From NCBI RefSeq assembly GCF_004360155.1, contig NZ_SAIS01000001.1, positions 372,001 to 436,000 of the forward strand: DNA of 64,000 nucleotides, read 5' to 3'. Below are positions 1-8,504 of the stretch, one piece after another. The position numbers and the translations under genes are program-made. The notes below the pieces were generated by a model that was not told the origin of the DNA, ran no database searches, and saw only the letters and a program-made list of their open reading frames with translations. This DNA is from Paraglaciecola marina. Lineage in GTDB: Bacteria > Pseudomonadota > Gammaproteobacteria > Enterobacterales > Alteromonadaceae. Position 1 is the first letter of the stretch, and the number at the start of each line of letters is the position of its first letter.

Positions 1-422
1 GATGTATACAAGGTAAAAAATATCACAATAACGATAGATGAAATGAGTCGCAAGGTCCGGCTGGTATCATTAAAGCGGTTTTCAAAGTAATCAGGGATGG
101 TAATTGCATTTTTAGCGTATTCTGTATACACCCTTAATCTTGGAGCTACCCATAAATAGTTTAGATATGCGCCGATAACTAAGCCGACAGCAATCCAAGC
201 ACTAGATAAACCTGAAACATACATAGCCCCTGGTAACCCCATTAGCATCCACCCACTCATATCAGACGCACCTGCAGATAAAGCGGTAACCTTAGGACTC
301 AAGTTTCTACCACCTAACATATAGCCCTCAACATCAGTGCTAGACTGCTTAAACGAATACAAACCTATCCCTAGCATGACAACAAAATATAGACCTAGAG
401 ATACAAACGTGAGGGGTTCCAT
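1..422 (-). CDS. putP: Sodium/proline symporter, N-terminal part (runs off left edge)
   Basis: The first 140 codons of a solute:sodium symporter (SSS family) are present, starting at the ATG at 422 and reading left out of the window. The segment [20 protein letters not shown], followed by RLRVYTEY and a P-D-Y-F motif, matches the start of E. coli PutP almost residue for residue. PutP imports proline with Na+ across the inner membrane. Hydrophobic helices are visible at about residues 3-22 and 55-90. It is divergent from the acetyltransferase gene at 527, so the ~100 bp between them should hold both promoters. The family is certain; proline as substrate rests on the close match over this N-terminal part only. 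Confidence 0.9.
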   Translation of the reverse strand, partial: MEPLTFVSLGLYFVVMLGIGLYSFKQSSTDVEGYMLGGRNLSPKVTALSAGASDMSGWMLMGLPGAMYVSGLSSAWIAVGLVIGAYLNYLWVAPRLRVYTEYAKNAITIPDYFENRFNDTSRTLRLISSIVIVIFFTLYT

Positions 423-526
423 TAGCTATTCCTGAATTATAAATTGCTCTTGTTGAGCTTATCATTATGATATTTATTTATGCTAACAACTGAATGATAG
501 ATATTCTAGCCACATCAAGAGTTTAT

Positions 527-958
527 ATGAAAAGAAAGACCTTTAAAGAACTTGACATCGATGATTTGTATGCCATTTGTAAATTACGACAAGATGTTTT
601 CATTATTGAACAAAATAGCATTTATGCAGATTTAGACGGTTTAGATCAAATTTCAATACATTACCTAGATACAAATCAAGATGATGAACTGAAGGGATAT
701 GCAAGGTATCGAGAGACCGAAGAGGGGCATTTTAAAATTGAAAGGGTTGTTCTGAAAAGAGAAGCTAGAGGAACAGGCGTCGGAAAATCTATTTTAAACG
801 CTATCTTGAAAGATATAAAACGAATATCGAACGATGCAAAAGTCAGCCTTTCAGCACAAACCAACGCACTTAGATTTTATCACTTGCTTGGTTTTCAGGA
901 AGTAGGAGAGGCTTATGATGATGGTGGCATAGAACACATGACTATGATTTTAAAATAG
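527..958 (+). CDS. elaA: ElaA-like GNAT N-acetyltransferase
   Basis: This is a small cytoplasmic GNAT-fold acetyltransferase of about 143 residues. The N-terminal block LYAICKLRQDVFIIEQN, followed by Y-x-D-L-D-G-L-D, is the ElaA signature. The acetyl-CoA pyrophosphate loop is seen as R-E-A-R-G-T-G-V-G-K around residue 82 (R/Q-x-x-G-x-G/A). An open frame extends 11 codons upstream to 494, but ElaA homologues begin just before this block, so the ATG at 527 is preferred; its ribosome binding site is weak. The acceptor substrate is not known for the family. It stands alone between putP and the convergent bat-sigma cluster. Confidence 0.8.
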   Translation: MKRKTFKELDIDDLYAICKLRQDVFIIEQNSIYADLDGLDQISIHYLDTNQDDELKGYARYRETEEGHFKIERVVLKREARGTGVGKSILNAILKDIKRISNDAKVSLSAQTNALRFYHLLGFQEVGEAYDDGGIEHMTMILK

Positions 959-1010
959 CTAGTTTACTAGTAATCGATTGACGCAATCAGAGTCACTGAC
1001 ACAGAAAATC

Positions 1011-1039
1011 GGGCAACCTCATAAACAATGAGGTTGCCC
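1011..1039 (-). terminator. Hairpin between convergent genes, probable terminator of the bat-sigma cluster
   Basis: A perfect 12-bp inverted repeat (GGGCAACCTCAT / ATGAGGTTGCCC) with a 5-nt loop lies 40 bp past the stop of the DUF3379 gene. Read on the minus strand it is followed by GATTTTC, a short U-rich tract; on the plus strand no U-tract follows. It therefore most likely ends the leftward transcript. Confidence 0.65.
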
Positions 1040-1079
1040 AACTAGTAAGTTGAAGTAGCTCTGTGCTACTCGTTCAGCT

Positions 1080-1787
1080 TTAAGCTGAAAACTTAAACTT
1101 TTTACTAAGAGTTTGCTTTGTTTTAGTAACATCAGACCCGCTATCACTAACAACAATGACACTTGCGCGGTTAAACTCCATTGCCTCACCCGAGTAATTC
1201 TGGTCTTTAGATACACTGTGACTATCAAAATGACTTTCATTGGGAACAACAAAAACAGTGACTTTTTCACCGCCCACTTGCATTACCATGTGTAGGCTTC
1301 TCACTTCATCAAAGTCACAGAAATTTGCATAATAAATTTGGTCTACACTTTCTGTTAATTGACCACCAAAACTGGCTAATTTTGCGTTCACTTGTTCCAA
1401 GGTAATATTTTCATGTGCACCCAAAGCATAATCACCTTCTGCTCTTACATGGGCAATAGCATTCTCAGAAATGTTAATTAGATTTGACGACTGCCAAAGT
1501 GTAAAACTAATGCCCATAACAAATGCGATAGATGCCACCATGGCAAACTGAAAAATACTGCGCTTTTTAGATTTAGCATGAGTGTCCATAGTTTGCTTTA
1601 GCAGCAGTTTATGCACTAAGTCAGCAGGTACATCAACTTCAAAAACTTGTGCCATTTTTTGATCGAGTTGCTTGAGCTCTTTGCAAAACTCCTGTTTTTT
1701 AGGATCAGCTAACATTGCCTCTTTTAGCTCAATATCTTGACTATTAGGGTCTCCATAAAGAGTGCGACGAAATTCTAAATCATCCAT
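1080..1787 (-). CDS. DUF3379 membrane protein, probable anti-sigma factor
   Basis: The 235-residue product opens with MDDLEFRRTLYGDP, the signature of DUF3379. These proteins sit behind ECF sigma genes in Alteromonadales and relatives. Residues 1-75 are charged and cytoplasmic, with a single membrane helix at about 79-98 (FQFAMVASIAFVMGISFTLW), and the remainder is periplasmic. That topology is the one expected for a membrane anti-sigma factor. The start overlaps the end of the sigma gene by 8 bp, so translation is probably coupled. The anti-sigma role is inferred from context and topology; no zinc-binding anti-sigma motif is visible. Confidence 0.75.
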   Translation of the reverse strand: MDDLEFRRTLYGDPNSQDIELKEAMLADPKKQEFCKELKQLDQKMAQVFEVDVPADLVHKLLLKQTMDTHAKSKKRSIFQFAMVASIAFVMGISFTLWQSSNLINISENAIAHVRAEGDYALGAHENITLEQVNAKLASFGGQLTESVDQIYYANFCDFDEVRSLHMVMQVGGEKVTVFVVPNESHFDSHSVSKDQNYSGEAMEFNRASVIVVSDSGSDVTKTKQTLSKKFKFSA

Positions 1788-2337
1788 TTTTACGCCCCAT
1801 ATCTATATTACTTTTTTCTAGTGCTTCTTTTACCTGATTACGCGCTCTAAATAACCGTGTCATAACAGTGTTTTTATTAAGCTCAAGTTGTTTAGCTATT
1901 TCATCACCGCTATAACCAAACATTATTTGTAGCATTAAAGGTTCTCTATATTCATCACTAAGTGATGCCATGATTTCTCGTAACTCTTTATGTTCAATAA
2001 CCACTTCGTTAGTTAGTTGATCGTCAATGACAGAAACATCATCAATATCAACTAAATCAAATTGTTTACGTTCAAAGCGCCTAGCATTTTCTCTACGTAA
2101 TATTGTAATTAACCACGACTTCGCTGCTTTTTCGTCTTTTAGTGAATCTAAAGACTTCCAAGCTCGAAGAAAGGTTTCCTGTACTATGTCTTCCGCAACT
2201 GCTTTGTCTTTTACAAGCCAATACGCATAACGGTAAATATCGGTATGTAATGCCAGTACGAGCACTTCATAGCGTTTTTGTTTATTTGCCATGTCATTAG
2301 AGACCGAGGCTTGTTTATTTTCCTTTCGAGAAAACAT
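1780..2337 (-). CDS. ECF-type RNA polymerase sigma factor
   Basis: This sigma-70 family factor of about 186 residues contains only regions 2 and 4. Region 2 is seen as YRYAYWLVKDKAVAEDIVQE followed by TFLRAWKSL, and region 4 as LSDEYREPLMLQIMFGYSGD with the helix-turn-helix NKNTVMTRLFRARNQV. The frame is open up to a TTG at 2376, but the ATG at 2337 (MFSRKENKQ) is preferred because it has AAGG upstream and avoids a non-ATG start. It overlaps the DUF3379 gene, its likely antagonist. The gene follows batD after only ~75 bp, so it may be read through from the moxR-bat cluster or have its own promoter. Target promoters cannot be identified here. Confidence 0.9.
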   Translation of the reverse strand: MFSRKENKQASVSNDMANKQKRYEVLVLALHTDIYRYAYWLVKDKAVAEDIVQETFLRAWKSLDSLKDEKAAKSWLITILRRENARRFERKQFDLVDIDDVSVIDDQLTNEVVIEHKELREIMASLSDEYREPLMLQIMFGYSGDEIAKQLELNKNTVMTRLFRARNQVKEALEKSNIDMGRKNG

Positions 2338-2411
2338 TAATTTTTTCGCCTTTGTTTTGAGGGATAAGCACCCCAATGAATTTTCATTCTAGCAAATCTG
2401 TAAACATCAAC

Positions 2412-4139
2412 TTAAGTATTTGGATATAAAGGCGTTAAATCCGTATTCGATTGCGCTTGCTTCATACCTTTTTGGTCTTTACGAAGTTTACGTAAAACTC
2501 TATGCAAGTCGTTAGCGCTCCAATTTGTTCGATTTTGAGAATATCTTGAAGCTAATAGCTCATTAACTAGGTGTTCGAGTACAGGATCGTTTAACTTAGC
2601 AACGCAAAGTGATAAAGAAGCACTTCTATCTTTTGTGATATTCCTTAGCCATTTCTCTAAGTATTGTTGGGTGGCTAAAGCATCATTTTTATCTAAGGCT
2701 TTTTCTAATGCTCGCCAGCTAGATTGTTCACTCTCATTAGTTCTGGGGGCCGATTGTGAGGGGGAGCTAGAGATAGAGTCTCGAGACAGGATTTTAGAAT
2801 GATACCACCAAGCAAATACAGTTACTCCCCATAAAATAGCTAACCCTAAACATAACCATTGCCAATAACTTGTGTGTATTTGAGCTGGAGTGTCTACCAC
2901 CAGTGCGGATTGGGTGGGCGCAGCTTTCTGAGGTCCAGCAACTTCTGGAGTCGTTACCGTATTTGATGCTGGTTGTAAAATGGCTGGCTTAACCTGAATT
3001 GTCTTTGCAGGTAAAATTGCATATTCGGTTTTTTCGGTCACTATATTAAACCAAGGAACTTTAACTTCAGGGAGCAGTAATTCTCCTACTTCATTTGGAA
3101 TCAATGCGATACTTTCTTTGCGTTGTGCAATTAAAGTATTGTCTTTTTCTAGGGTGGCCGTTTCTGCCTTATCTGGATAGGTTTTTACTGAGCTTGGGTA
3201 GTTACTTGCTATCTCAGGTAATTGCTCTTCAACCACACCAATGGCAGTTAAGGTTATGGTTCGAGTTACGGGCTCACCTGCGATAAATTCATTCTTGGCG
3301 TTTTGCCATTCGTCGTTTATTTGCACATATTCGCTGGGGAGCCAGTTTTCTGAATAGCCATTCGGGATAGGCTGTATTTCTATAGTTTGCTCTGGACCTA
3401 CTCTGTTGACAATTTTACTACGGTTAAAAAATCCAAAATTTTGTTGACTGTTGTCAATTAACTCACCTTCAAATAGAGGGCCGTTAATAGTAAAAGTACC
3501 ACTTTTTTGGGGGATAATAGCGAAAGCTCGCTCGATAATACGATACCTTCTGTTTTCTACTATTTCATTATATTCTTTATCTTTACCTATTTGACGTATG
3601 TCAGCATTTTCTAAAGTAGGGCTAGATAAAGTGCCTCTTTGTAAATCCCTACCAAGATGCAATTTAACCGTATATTGAATTTGTTGTTGCAAATAGGCTT
3701 TATCAAGGTCGACTTCAGTAGTAATAAACAGGTCTCTTCCATTTGTTGTTTTAGAGGTCGATTCTGGTATGACAACTACATCAAAAGATTCGGTTTTATT
3801 ACCGTTCAAATCGAAAGAAGGAATAGTAAAACGGCCTTGTTTTCTCGGTATCAAAACTGTTGACCAAGTAGTGTTTTTGGTGGTTTTGAAGTTAATCATC
3901 TTAGTTTGAGAGCTGACGGAGGTGCGGCCAACAACAAAGTCCTTCATTAAAAATGAAGAATCAAAAGCATTGGTATCTATATCGCCATTAGCAACCACAC
4001 TTAAAATGAAAGACTCATCAACCATGACTGGGTTTTTATCTACAGAAGCCTTGACTTCAATACTTTGTGCAAAGCTCAACTGGCAAAAAGTATATAAACA
4101 CAAGCCGATTATAATTTGGATGATTTTTGACTTTATCAC
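2412..4139 (-). CDS. batD: BatD-like exported membrane protein
   Basis: The protein of about 575 residues has an N-terminal signal peptide (IIQIIIGLCLYTFCQLSFA), a long beta-rich periplasmic part beginning VKASVDKNPVMVDESF (the BatD Ig-like repeat start) and one membrane helix near residues 430-450 (WQWLCLGLAILWGVTVFAWW) before a cytoplasmic tail. BatD proteins accompany BatA/BatB VWA proteins in aerotolerance and envelope-stress clusters; their molecular function is not established. The open frame begins at a TTG at 4148, but AGAGGAA lies about 10 nt before the GTG at 4139, which would encode a normal signal peptide, so 4139 is chosen. The start overlaps the end of batB. Confidence 0.85.
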   Translation of the reverse strand: MIKSKIIQIIIGLCLYTFCQLSFAQSIEVKASVDKNPVMVDESFILSVVANGDIDTNAFDSSFLMKDFVVGRTSVSSQTKMINFKTTKNTTWSTVLIPRKQGRFTIPSFDLNGNKTESFDVVVIPESTSKTTNGRDLFITTEVDLDKAYLQQQIQYTVKLHLGRDLQRGTLSSPTLENADIRQIGKDKEYNEIVENRRYRIIERAFAIIPQKSGTFTINGPLFEGELIDNSQQNFGFFNRSKIVNRVGPEQTIEIQPIPNGYSENWLPSEYVQINDEWQNAKNEFIAGEPVTRTITLTAIGVVEEQLPEIASNYPSSVKTYPDKAETATLEKDNTLIAQRKESIALIPNEVGELLLPEVKVPWFNIVTEKTEYAILPAKTIQVKPAILQPASNTVTTPEVAGPQKAAPTQSALVVDTPAQIHTSYWQWLCLGLAILWGVTVFAWWYHSKILSRDSISSSPSQSAPRTNESEQSSWRALEKALDKNDALATQQYLEKWLRNITKDRSASLSLCVAKLNDPVLEHLVNELLASRYSQNRTNWSANDLHRVLRKLRKDQKGMKQAQSNTDLTPLYPNT

Positions 4140-4141
4140 TA

Positions 4142-6043
4142 CTACCAATTCCTCTGTATGTTAGCCGGTAACCGTTCTCTTTTTCTTTGCTGTGACTCAA
4201 TCAACATTTTACGTTTTAATAAAAATGCTGGGTCGTCTGGTATCTTATTTAATAAGCTTTGCATACGTTGCATTTGCTCTCTTTGCTCGTCTGTTAGCTC
4301 TTCTTCATTTACCTCTGCCATTTTTGCTTGCTGTTCTTCGGTTTGCTTTTGCTCTTCTTTATCTTCCTGCTGTTGAGCATTTTGATCTTGTTGCTCTGAA
4401 TCTTCAGCATCTTGTGATGGCTCTGAATCACTTTCAGATTGTTCAGAGTTTTGTTGTTCACTTTGATCTGACTCTTGTTGATCCGCATTTTGCTCTTGTT
4501 GTTGATCTGAATTTTGACTTTCTTGGTTTTCGGAGTCTTGCTGGTCAGATTGCTGTTGATCATCAGTGTTATCGCCATCTTGCTGCTCGGACTGATCATC
4601 TGACTGCTCTTGCTGATCTTGTTGTTGCTGCTCCTGCTGTTCTTTTAACTTCTCAATTAAGGCTTTATTTGCCGCCGCATCTTCATGATCGGGTTGCGAT
4701 GCTAATACCTTATCGTAAGCGGCAATTGCTTGGTCCAGCTCACCTAATTGTGCTAATGCGTTGCCAGCGTTATACATAGCCTCTGGATATGCCTTATCTG
4801 TCGGCGATACTTCTGAAAAAGACTCTAATGCACCTTGATAGTCTTGACTCTTATACTGGGATGTACCACGCCATAATGGATCTTCAAAAGTACTTGCCGC
4901 TTCTTCAAAGCTATTTTGGTTAAAGGCTTTTAAAGCTTGTTGATCCTGCGTCTGCCACATGTCTTGCCACCAGTTGGCTTGGGCACTTGGGCTATATGCA
5001 GGTAGTAAGCAGGTCAGTAGAGCCACACTGATAAGACCTCTTCTAAAGCTGTAAGCTGCAAAAGGTAATAATAGTAATAATAAGTATGGACCCATTTCTT
5101 GCCATTTATCACCAAAGTTATCTTGTTGCTCTTGATCTTCTTTTGAAGAGCTGCGGTCAATTACATCTTGCTCCATCAAATAATCAATATCGTTGTCGTT
5201 ACTTTTCATTGACACATATCTGCCCCCAGCACTCCTTGCTAATGATTTTAAATTGGCAGTAGTAAGCTTAGGAATGACAATGGCCCCGCGGTTGTCTTTT
5301 AGTAATTCTCCATCAACAAGTTTTATTGGTGCTCCTTCTTCTGTACCAACAGCTAGTATGGATAACCTAAATGACGAACTGTTGAAGACTTCGCTTACCT
5401 CTTTCATTTGTTGATTTGATACTCCATCGGTGATCCAAAAAATTTCACCCTGTTGATATCCTGCACTGTTTAGCAATTCAATAGCGGCTTCGATACCCAA
5501 TACTGGCTCACTTCCAGCAACGGGCATAATTTCTGGCGTTAAACTTGGAATAAGCGTCGTTAGGTTTTGGGCGTCACTGCTTAGTGGGCTAATTGTGAAT
5601 GCATCACCCGCGTAGGCAACTAAGCCAGTTTCACCTTCAGTAATGGTATTTACTAAATCAATCGCTTTGTATTTTGCTCTGGTTAATCTATTTGGAGTAA
5701 TGTCTGTGGCTCGCATAGACAAAGACATATCAATTAGCACAACCTTACCTGTGTTGAGTTGATAAACAGGCTGAGGCAGCCTTTCCCAAGTGGGGCCAGC
5801 TAATGCCAAAGCAGTAATTACCCAGCAAAACCCTAGCAAAAAAAGAGGAGGGCGGGATTTTTTAACGCCATCTGTCGTTATCAAATGTTGATATAAATGG
5901 CTTGCTAAAACACTTTGCCAACCAGATTGTTGCCTATGAAGGTGGCGTAACAGACCCACCACGATAATTAGCGGTATGATAGCCAATAGCCAATAAGGCC
6001 TGATAAAATGAAAATCATTTAAGAGGGTTAGGTAGTCTGTCAT
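4142..6043 (-). CDS. batB: BatB/BatC fusion: VWA domain, TPRs and an acidic glutamine-rich tail
   Basis: This 633-residue inner-membrane protein has two N-terminal helices (about 17-34 and 66-83), then a von Willebrand A domain with an intact MIDAS start D-M-S-L-S at 105-109, and a further helix near 315-330. The C-terminal part carries TPR-like units (AYPEAMYNAGNALAQLGELD and onward), which correspond to BatC fused to BatB. Residues about 468-574 are almost entirely Q, D, E and S, then a short ordered end follows. VWA pairs with MoxR ATPases are thought to act as chaperone-like complexes. ATGA overlap with batA indicates coupling. The low-complexity tail is encoded by imperfect CAG/CAA-type repeats. 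Confidence 0.9.
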   Translation of the reverse strand: MTDYLTLLNDFHFIRPYWLLAIIPLIIVVGLLRHLHRQQSGWQSVLASHLYQHLITTDGVKKSRPPLFLLGFCWVITALALAGPTWERLPQPVYQLNTGKVVLIDMSLSMRATDITPNRLTRAKYKAIDLVNTITEGETGLVAYAGDAFTISPLSSDAQNLTTLIPSLTPEIMPVAGSEPVLGIEAAIELLNSAGYQQGEIFWITDGVSNQQMKEVSEVFNSSSFRLSILAVGTEEGAPIKLVDGELLKDNRGAIVIPKLTTANLKSLARSAGGRYVSMKSNDNDIDYLMEQDVIDRSSSKEDQEQQDNFGDKWQEMGPYLLLLLLPFAAYSFRRGLISVALLTCLLPAYSPSAQANWWQDMWQTQDQQALKAFNQNSFEEAASTFEDPLWRGTSQYKSQDYQGALESFSEVSPTDKAYPEAMYNAGNALAQLGELDQAIAAYDKVLASQPDHEDAAANKALIEKLKEQQEQQQQDQQEQSDDQSEQQDGDNTDDQQQSDQQDSENQESQNSDQQQEQNADQQESDQSEQQNSEQSESDSEPSQDAEDSEQQDQNAQQQEDKEEQKQTEEQQAKMAEVNEEELTDEQREQMQRMQSLLNKIPDDPAFLLKRKMLIESQQRKRERLPANIQRNW

Positions 6044-7038
6044 TGTTTAGCCCTCGGGAATATATATTGTTTAGCTAAAGGAAATAACGCCATTAATAAA
6101 GTCAATAAAAGTGCTATACCTAGAGGGTAATAGAATAATGCTTGCAGCGGGCGCATCTGGCGAGTTTCTCGAGCTATAGGCTCTAGCTTATCTAAGGTGG
6201 CGTATATTTGTCGCAGAGATTCTGCATCTCTGGCTCTAAAGTAACGCCCTCCTGTTGATGTAGCTATGTCTGTTAGCATATCTTCGTCTAAATCTTGAGA
6301 AGGGTTGACTTGGCGTTTGCCAAAAAAACTCTGCACTAACATTTTGTCTGCACCAACACCTATGGTGTAAATCGTGACTCCGTTATTTATCGCCAACTCG
6401 TTGGCTTGCTCTGGGGTAATATTCCCGGCGGTATTTTGACCATCAGTTAGTAAAACTAATACTTTGTTAGATTCTTTTTTGGTTTCAAAGCGTTTTATTG
6501 CTAAACCAATTGCGTCTCCAATAGCAGTTTGCTCACCTACTAGTCCAATAAGGGACTCATCGAGTAATTGTTCAACTGTTTCTCTGTCATAGGTAAGGGG
6601 GGCTTGTAAGTAAGCTGTGTCTGCAAACAGAATTAATCCGAGTCTATCGCCCACACGACGCTCAATAAAGTCCCCTAACACAAACTTAATCATTTTTAAT
6701 CTGTCGACTTGCCTACCATTAACTTCCATATCGTCAATCTTCATGCTACCCGATAAATCTACGGCAATCATCAAGTCTCGGCCTTCTGCAGGAATACTGA
6801 TTGGCTCACCTAGCCAAAGTGGTTTAGCTGCCGCTGTTATCAAAGCTATCCAAGCTAGACTTGCAAAAAGTAAACGCCACTTTTTAACCCCTTTGGTATG
6901 AGTTTGGGCTTCAATTCCTGCGGTTAACTGTGGCACTTTTAGTGCAGCTTCTTGGCCTTGTTTTTTATTTGGCAATAAAAGTGCAAGTAGCGGAAGCGGT
7001 AATAAATAAAAAGCCCATAACCATTCAAACTCAAGCAT
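6040..7038 (-). CDS. batA: BatA-like VWA domain membrane protein
   Basis: The 332-residue protein has an N-terminal helix (WLWAFYLLPLPLLALLL), a second at about 54-72, a VWA domain starting at about 86 with an intact metal-ion-dependent adhesion site D-L-S-G-S (94-98) and the T-D-G-Q loop, and a C-terminal membrane helix (LFYYPLGIALLLTLLMALF). Length and order of segments are those of BatA. It overlaps both neighbours (8 bp with the DUF4381 gene, 4 bp with batB), so the cluster is one operon. BatA and BatB probably form a membrane complex regulated by the MoxR ATPase; this is family knowledge, not visible here. Confidence 0.9.
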   Translation of the reverse strand: MLEFEWLWAFYLLPLPLLALLLPNKKQGQEAALKVPQLTAGIEAQTHTKGVKKWRLLFASLAWIALITAAAKPLWLGEPISIPAEGRDLMIAVDLSGSMKIDDMEVNGRQVDRLKMIKFVLGDFIERRVGDRLGLILFADTAYLQAPLTYDRETVEQLLDESLIGLVGEQTAIGDAIGLAIKRFETKKESNKVLVLLTDGQNTAGNITPEQANELAINNGVTIYTIGVGADKMLVQSFFGKRQVNPSQDLDEDMLTDIATSTGGRYFRARDAESLRQIYATLDKLEPIARETRQMRPLQALFYYPLGIALLLTLLMALFPLAKQYIFPRAKQ

Positions 7039-7528
7039 GTTCTTGCTCCAGTTGCTTTATTACAGACTTTTTCGGTGGCAATGCAGTACGTAACCAATCT
7101 GAGGTATGCTTTTTATAACTATCAAAATTATCAGTAGAGGCTTGTTGATATAAAGATTGCTGTAACCCTGTTATGTTTTTTACAAATTCTTTGTTTTGTT
7201 TTTTATTAATGCTGGTACTTAAAAACTTTATCCAATCTTCGCCATACATTTGATGCACATTTATACTCGTAAAATAGCGGATTGCTGCTCGTTTAAGTAG
7301 CTGGTTTAGTTTTGCTAAACCATCTTTATCTTGGCGGTCTATCAAGGCTAGTTCTTGCAAGGCTTGGCGTTTTGCCGCTCTTACATTGTAAGATTTAATC
7401 GCCCATATCGACGTCAATACGATAGCTACCAGTATCAACATAGCGAGTATCCACCATCCGTATGCAGGCGGCCACACATCGATTGCTGAAGGGGCATGTA
7501 TATCTTTTAAATTATCCAACGGATTCAT
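7031..7528 (-). CDS. DUF4381 family membrane protein
   Basis: This 165-residue protein has one strong membrane helix at about 24-46 (GWWILAMLILVAIVLTSIWA) preceded by P-L-D-N-L-K-D-I-H-x-P, the start typical of DUF4381, and a cytoplasmic helical region after it. DUF4381 genes lie between DUF58 and batA in many proteobacterial moxR clusters, as here. The molecular role is unknown. Its start overlaps the DUF58 stop by ATGA and its end overlaps batA by 8 bp. Confidence 0.85.
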   Translation of the reverse strand: MNPLDNLKDIHAPSAIDVWPPAYGWWILAMLILVAIVLTSIWAIKSYNVRAAKRQALQELALIDRQDKDGLAKLNQLLKRAAIRYFTSINVHQMYGEDWIKFLSTSINKKQNKEFVKNITGLQQSLYQQASTDNFDSYKKHTSDWLRTALPPKKSVIKQLEQEHA

Positions 7529-8478
7529 TTTTTCTTTCTCCCAGAAAATCGATCCAGCTGGACTTCTAAGGGTAAACCGGCATCAATGGGCAGAACCTTT
7601 GCTTTGCATTGTTTCAAAGTCTGTTCAATTTTTTCAAAGTGTGCCTGATGCTGATTGATATAGGCCTGCTCAGTACTCTTTTCTCCTAAATTTATTTGTT
7701 GTCGGTTAGTTCCATCACTTAGGGTAACGCGCTGGCTAACTTTTATATTGGGTAATTGATGTTCAAATGGGTCACTTAAAGGATAAGCGATCACTTCATT
7801 ATGTTTACTCAACTGAGAAATATGCTGTTTAGCTAACTCATTTAGTTGGCTAAAATCACTAATAATAAAAATTAGGCTTCCCGGGTGAGCCAAGCGCCGT
7901 AATCTGGCTAATGCATCGGCTAATGTAACTTGTGTATCGCCAGTGTCTTCCGTAGTTTTCTGTATTTTTATCATGCTATTTAATAAGGATAACACTGCTT
8001 TTTGCCGCGTAAATGGTTTGCATTCCAAATGTTGATACTGGTTGAAAACTAAACCACCAATGCGGTCTCCGCGTTTTCTTGCTGACCAAGCTATCAAAGC
8101 ACTTAAATGTGCTGCTTGAATGGATTTAAAAAGTAACTGGGTTCCAAACTGCATATTGCTAGACATATCGGTGAGAACAAAAACCGGACGTTCTTTTTCC
8201 TCTCGATATAGCTTAGTATGGGTTTTTCCGGTACGAGCGGTTACCCGCCAGTCAATAGCCCGAATATCATCACCTGGCTGATAATGGCGAGCTTCATCAA
8301 ATTCCATGCCTCGGCCTTTGGTTTTGGCAATATAGCCGCCAGATAACTTAGCCTGAACAGCTTTGCGAGGAGTAAGGTTCAATAAACTGGTTTTACTTTG
8401 ATAGTGTAAAAGCTCTTTAATACCAAGATTTACGCCATCACTGTGAACCTGTGCTAACCATTTAGAATTGTTTTGCAT
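7525..8478 (-). CDS. DUF58 domain protein of the moxR-bat operon
   Basis: The 317-residue cytoplasmic protein contains the DUF58 signature G-x-G-x-E-F-D-E-A-R-x-Y-x-P-G-D-D-x-R-x-I-D-W at about residues 55-80, followed by a VWA-like fold with V-F-V-L-T-D-M-S-S. In this family the central domain resembles VWA but the MIDAS is incomplete. DUF58 proteins almost always follow a MoxR ATPase and are presumed to be its partner or client. The ATG at 8478 has AAGGAAG five bases upstream. It is the second gene of the operon. Confidence 0.9.
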   Translation of the reverse strand: MQNNSKWLAQVHSDGVNLGIKELLHYQSKTSLLNLTPRKAVQAKLSGGYIAKTKGRGMEFDEARHYQPGDDIRAIDWRVTARTGKTHTKLYREEKERPVFVLTDMSSNMQFGTQLLFKSIQAAHLSALIAWSARKRGDRIGGLVFNQYQHLECKPFTRQKAVLSLLNSMIKIQKTTEDTGDTQVTLADALARLRRLAHPGSLIFIISDFSQLNELAKQHISQLSKHNEVIAYPLSDPFEHQLPNIKVSQRVTLSDGTNRQQINLGEKSTEQAYINQHQAHFEKIEQTLKQCKAKVLPIDAGLPLEVQLDRFSGRKKK

Positions 8479-8504
8479 AGCGCTTCCTTCAACTAACTGT
8501 TTGT

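Noticed and set aside
4300-4640. CRISPR-like or minisatellite array
   Set aside because: The repetition is irregular codon-level Gln/Asp/Glu repetition in an open coding frame, without constant-length spacers. No CRISPR array was seen anywhere.
4192-4779. 195-codon plus-strand frame opposite batB
   Set aside because: It is the complement of the Gln/Asp-rich repetitive coding region of batB; codon bias of the repeat keeps the opposite frame open.
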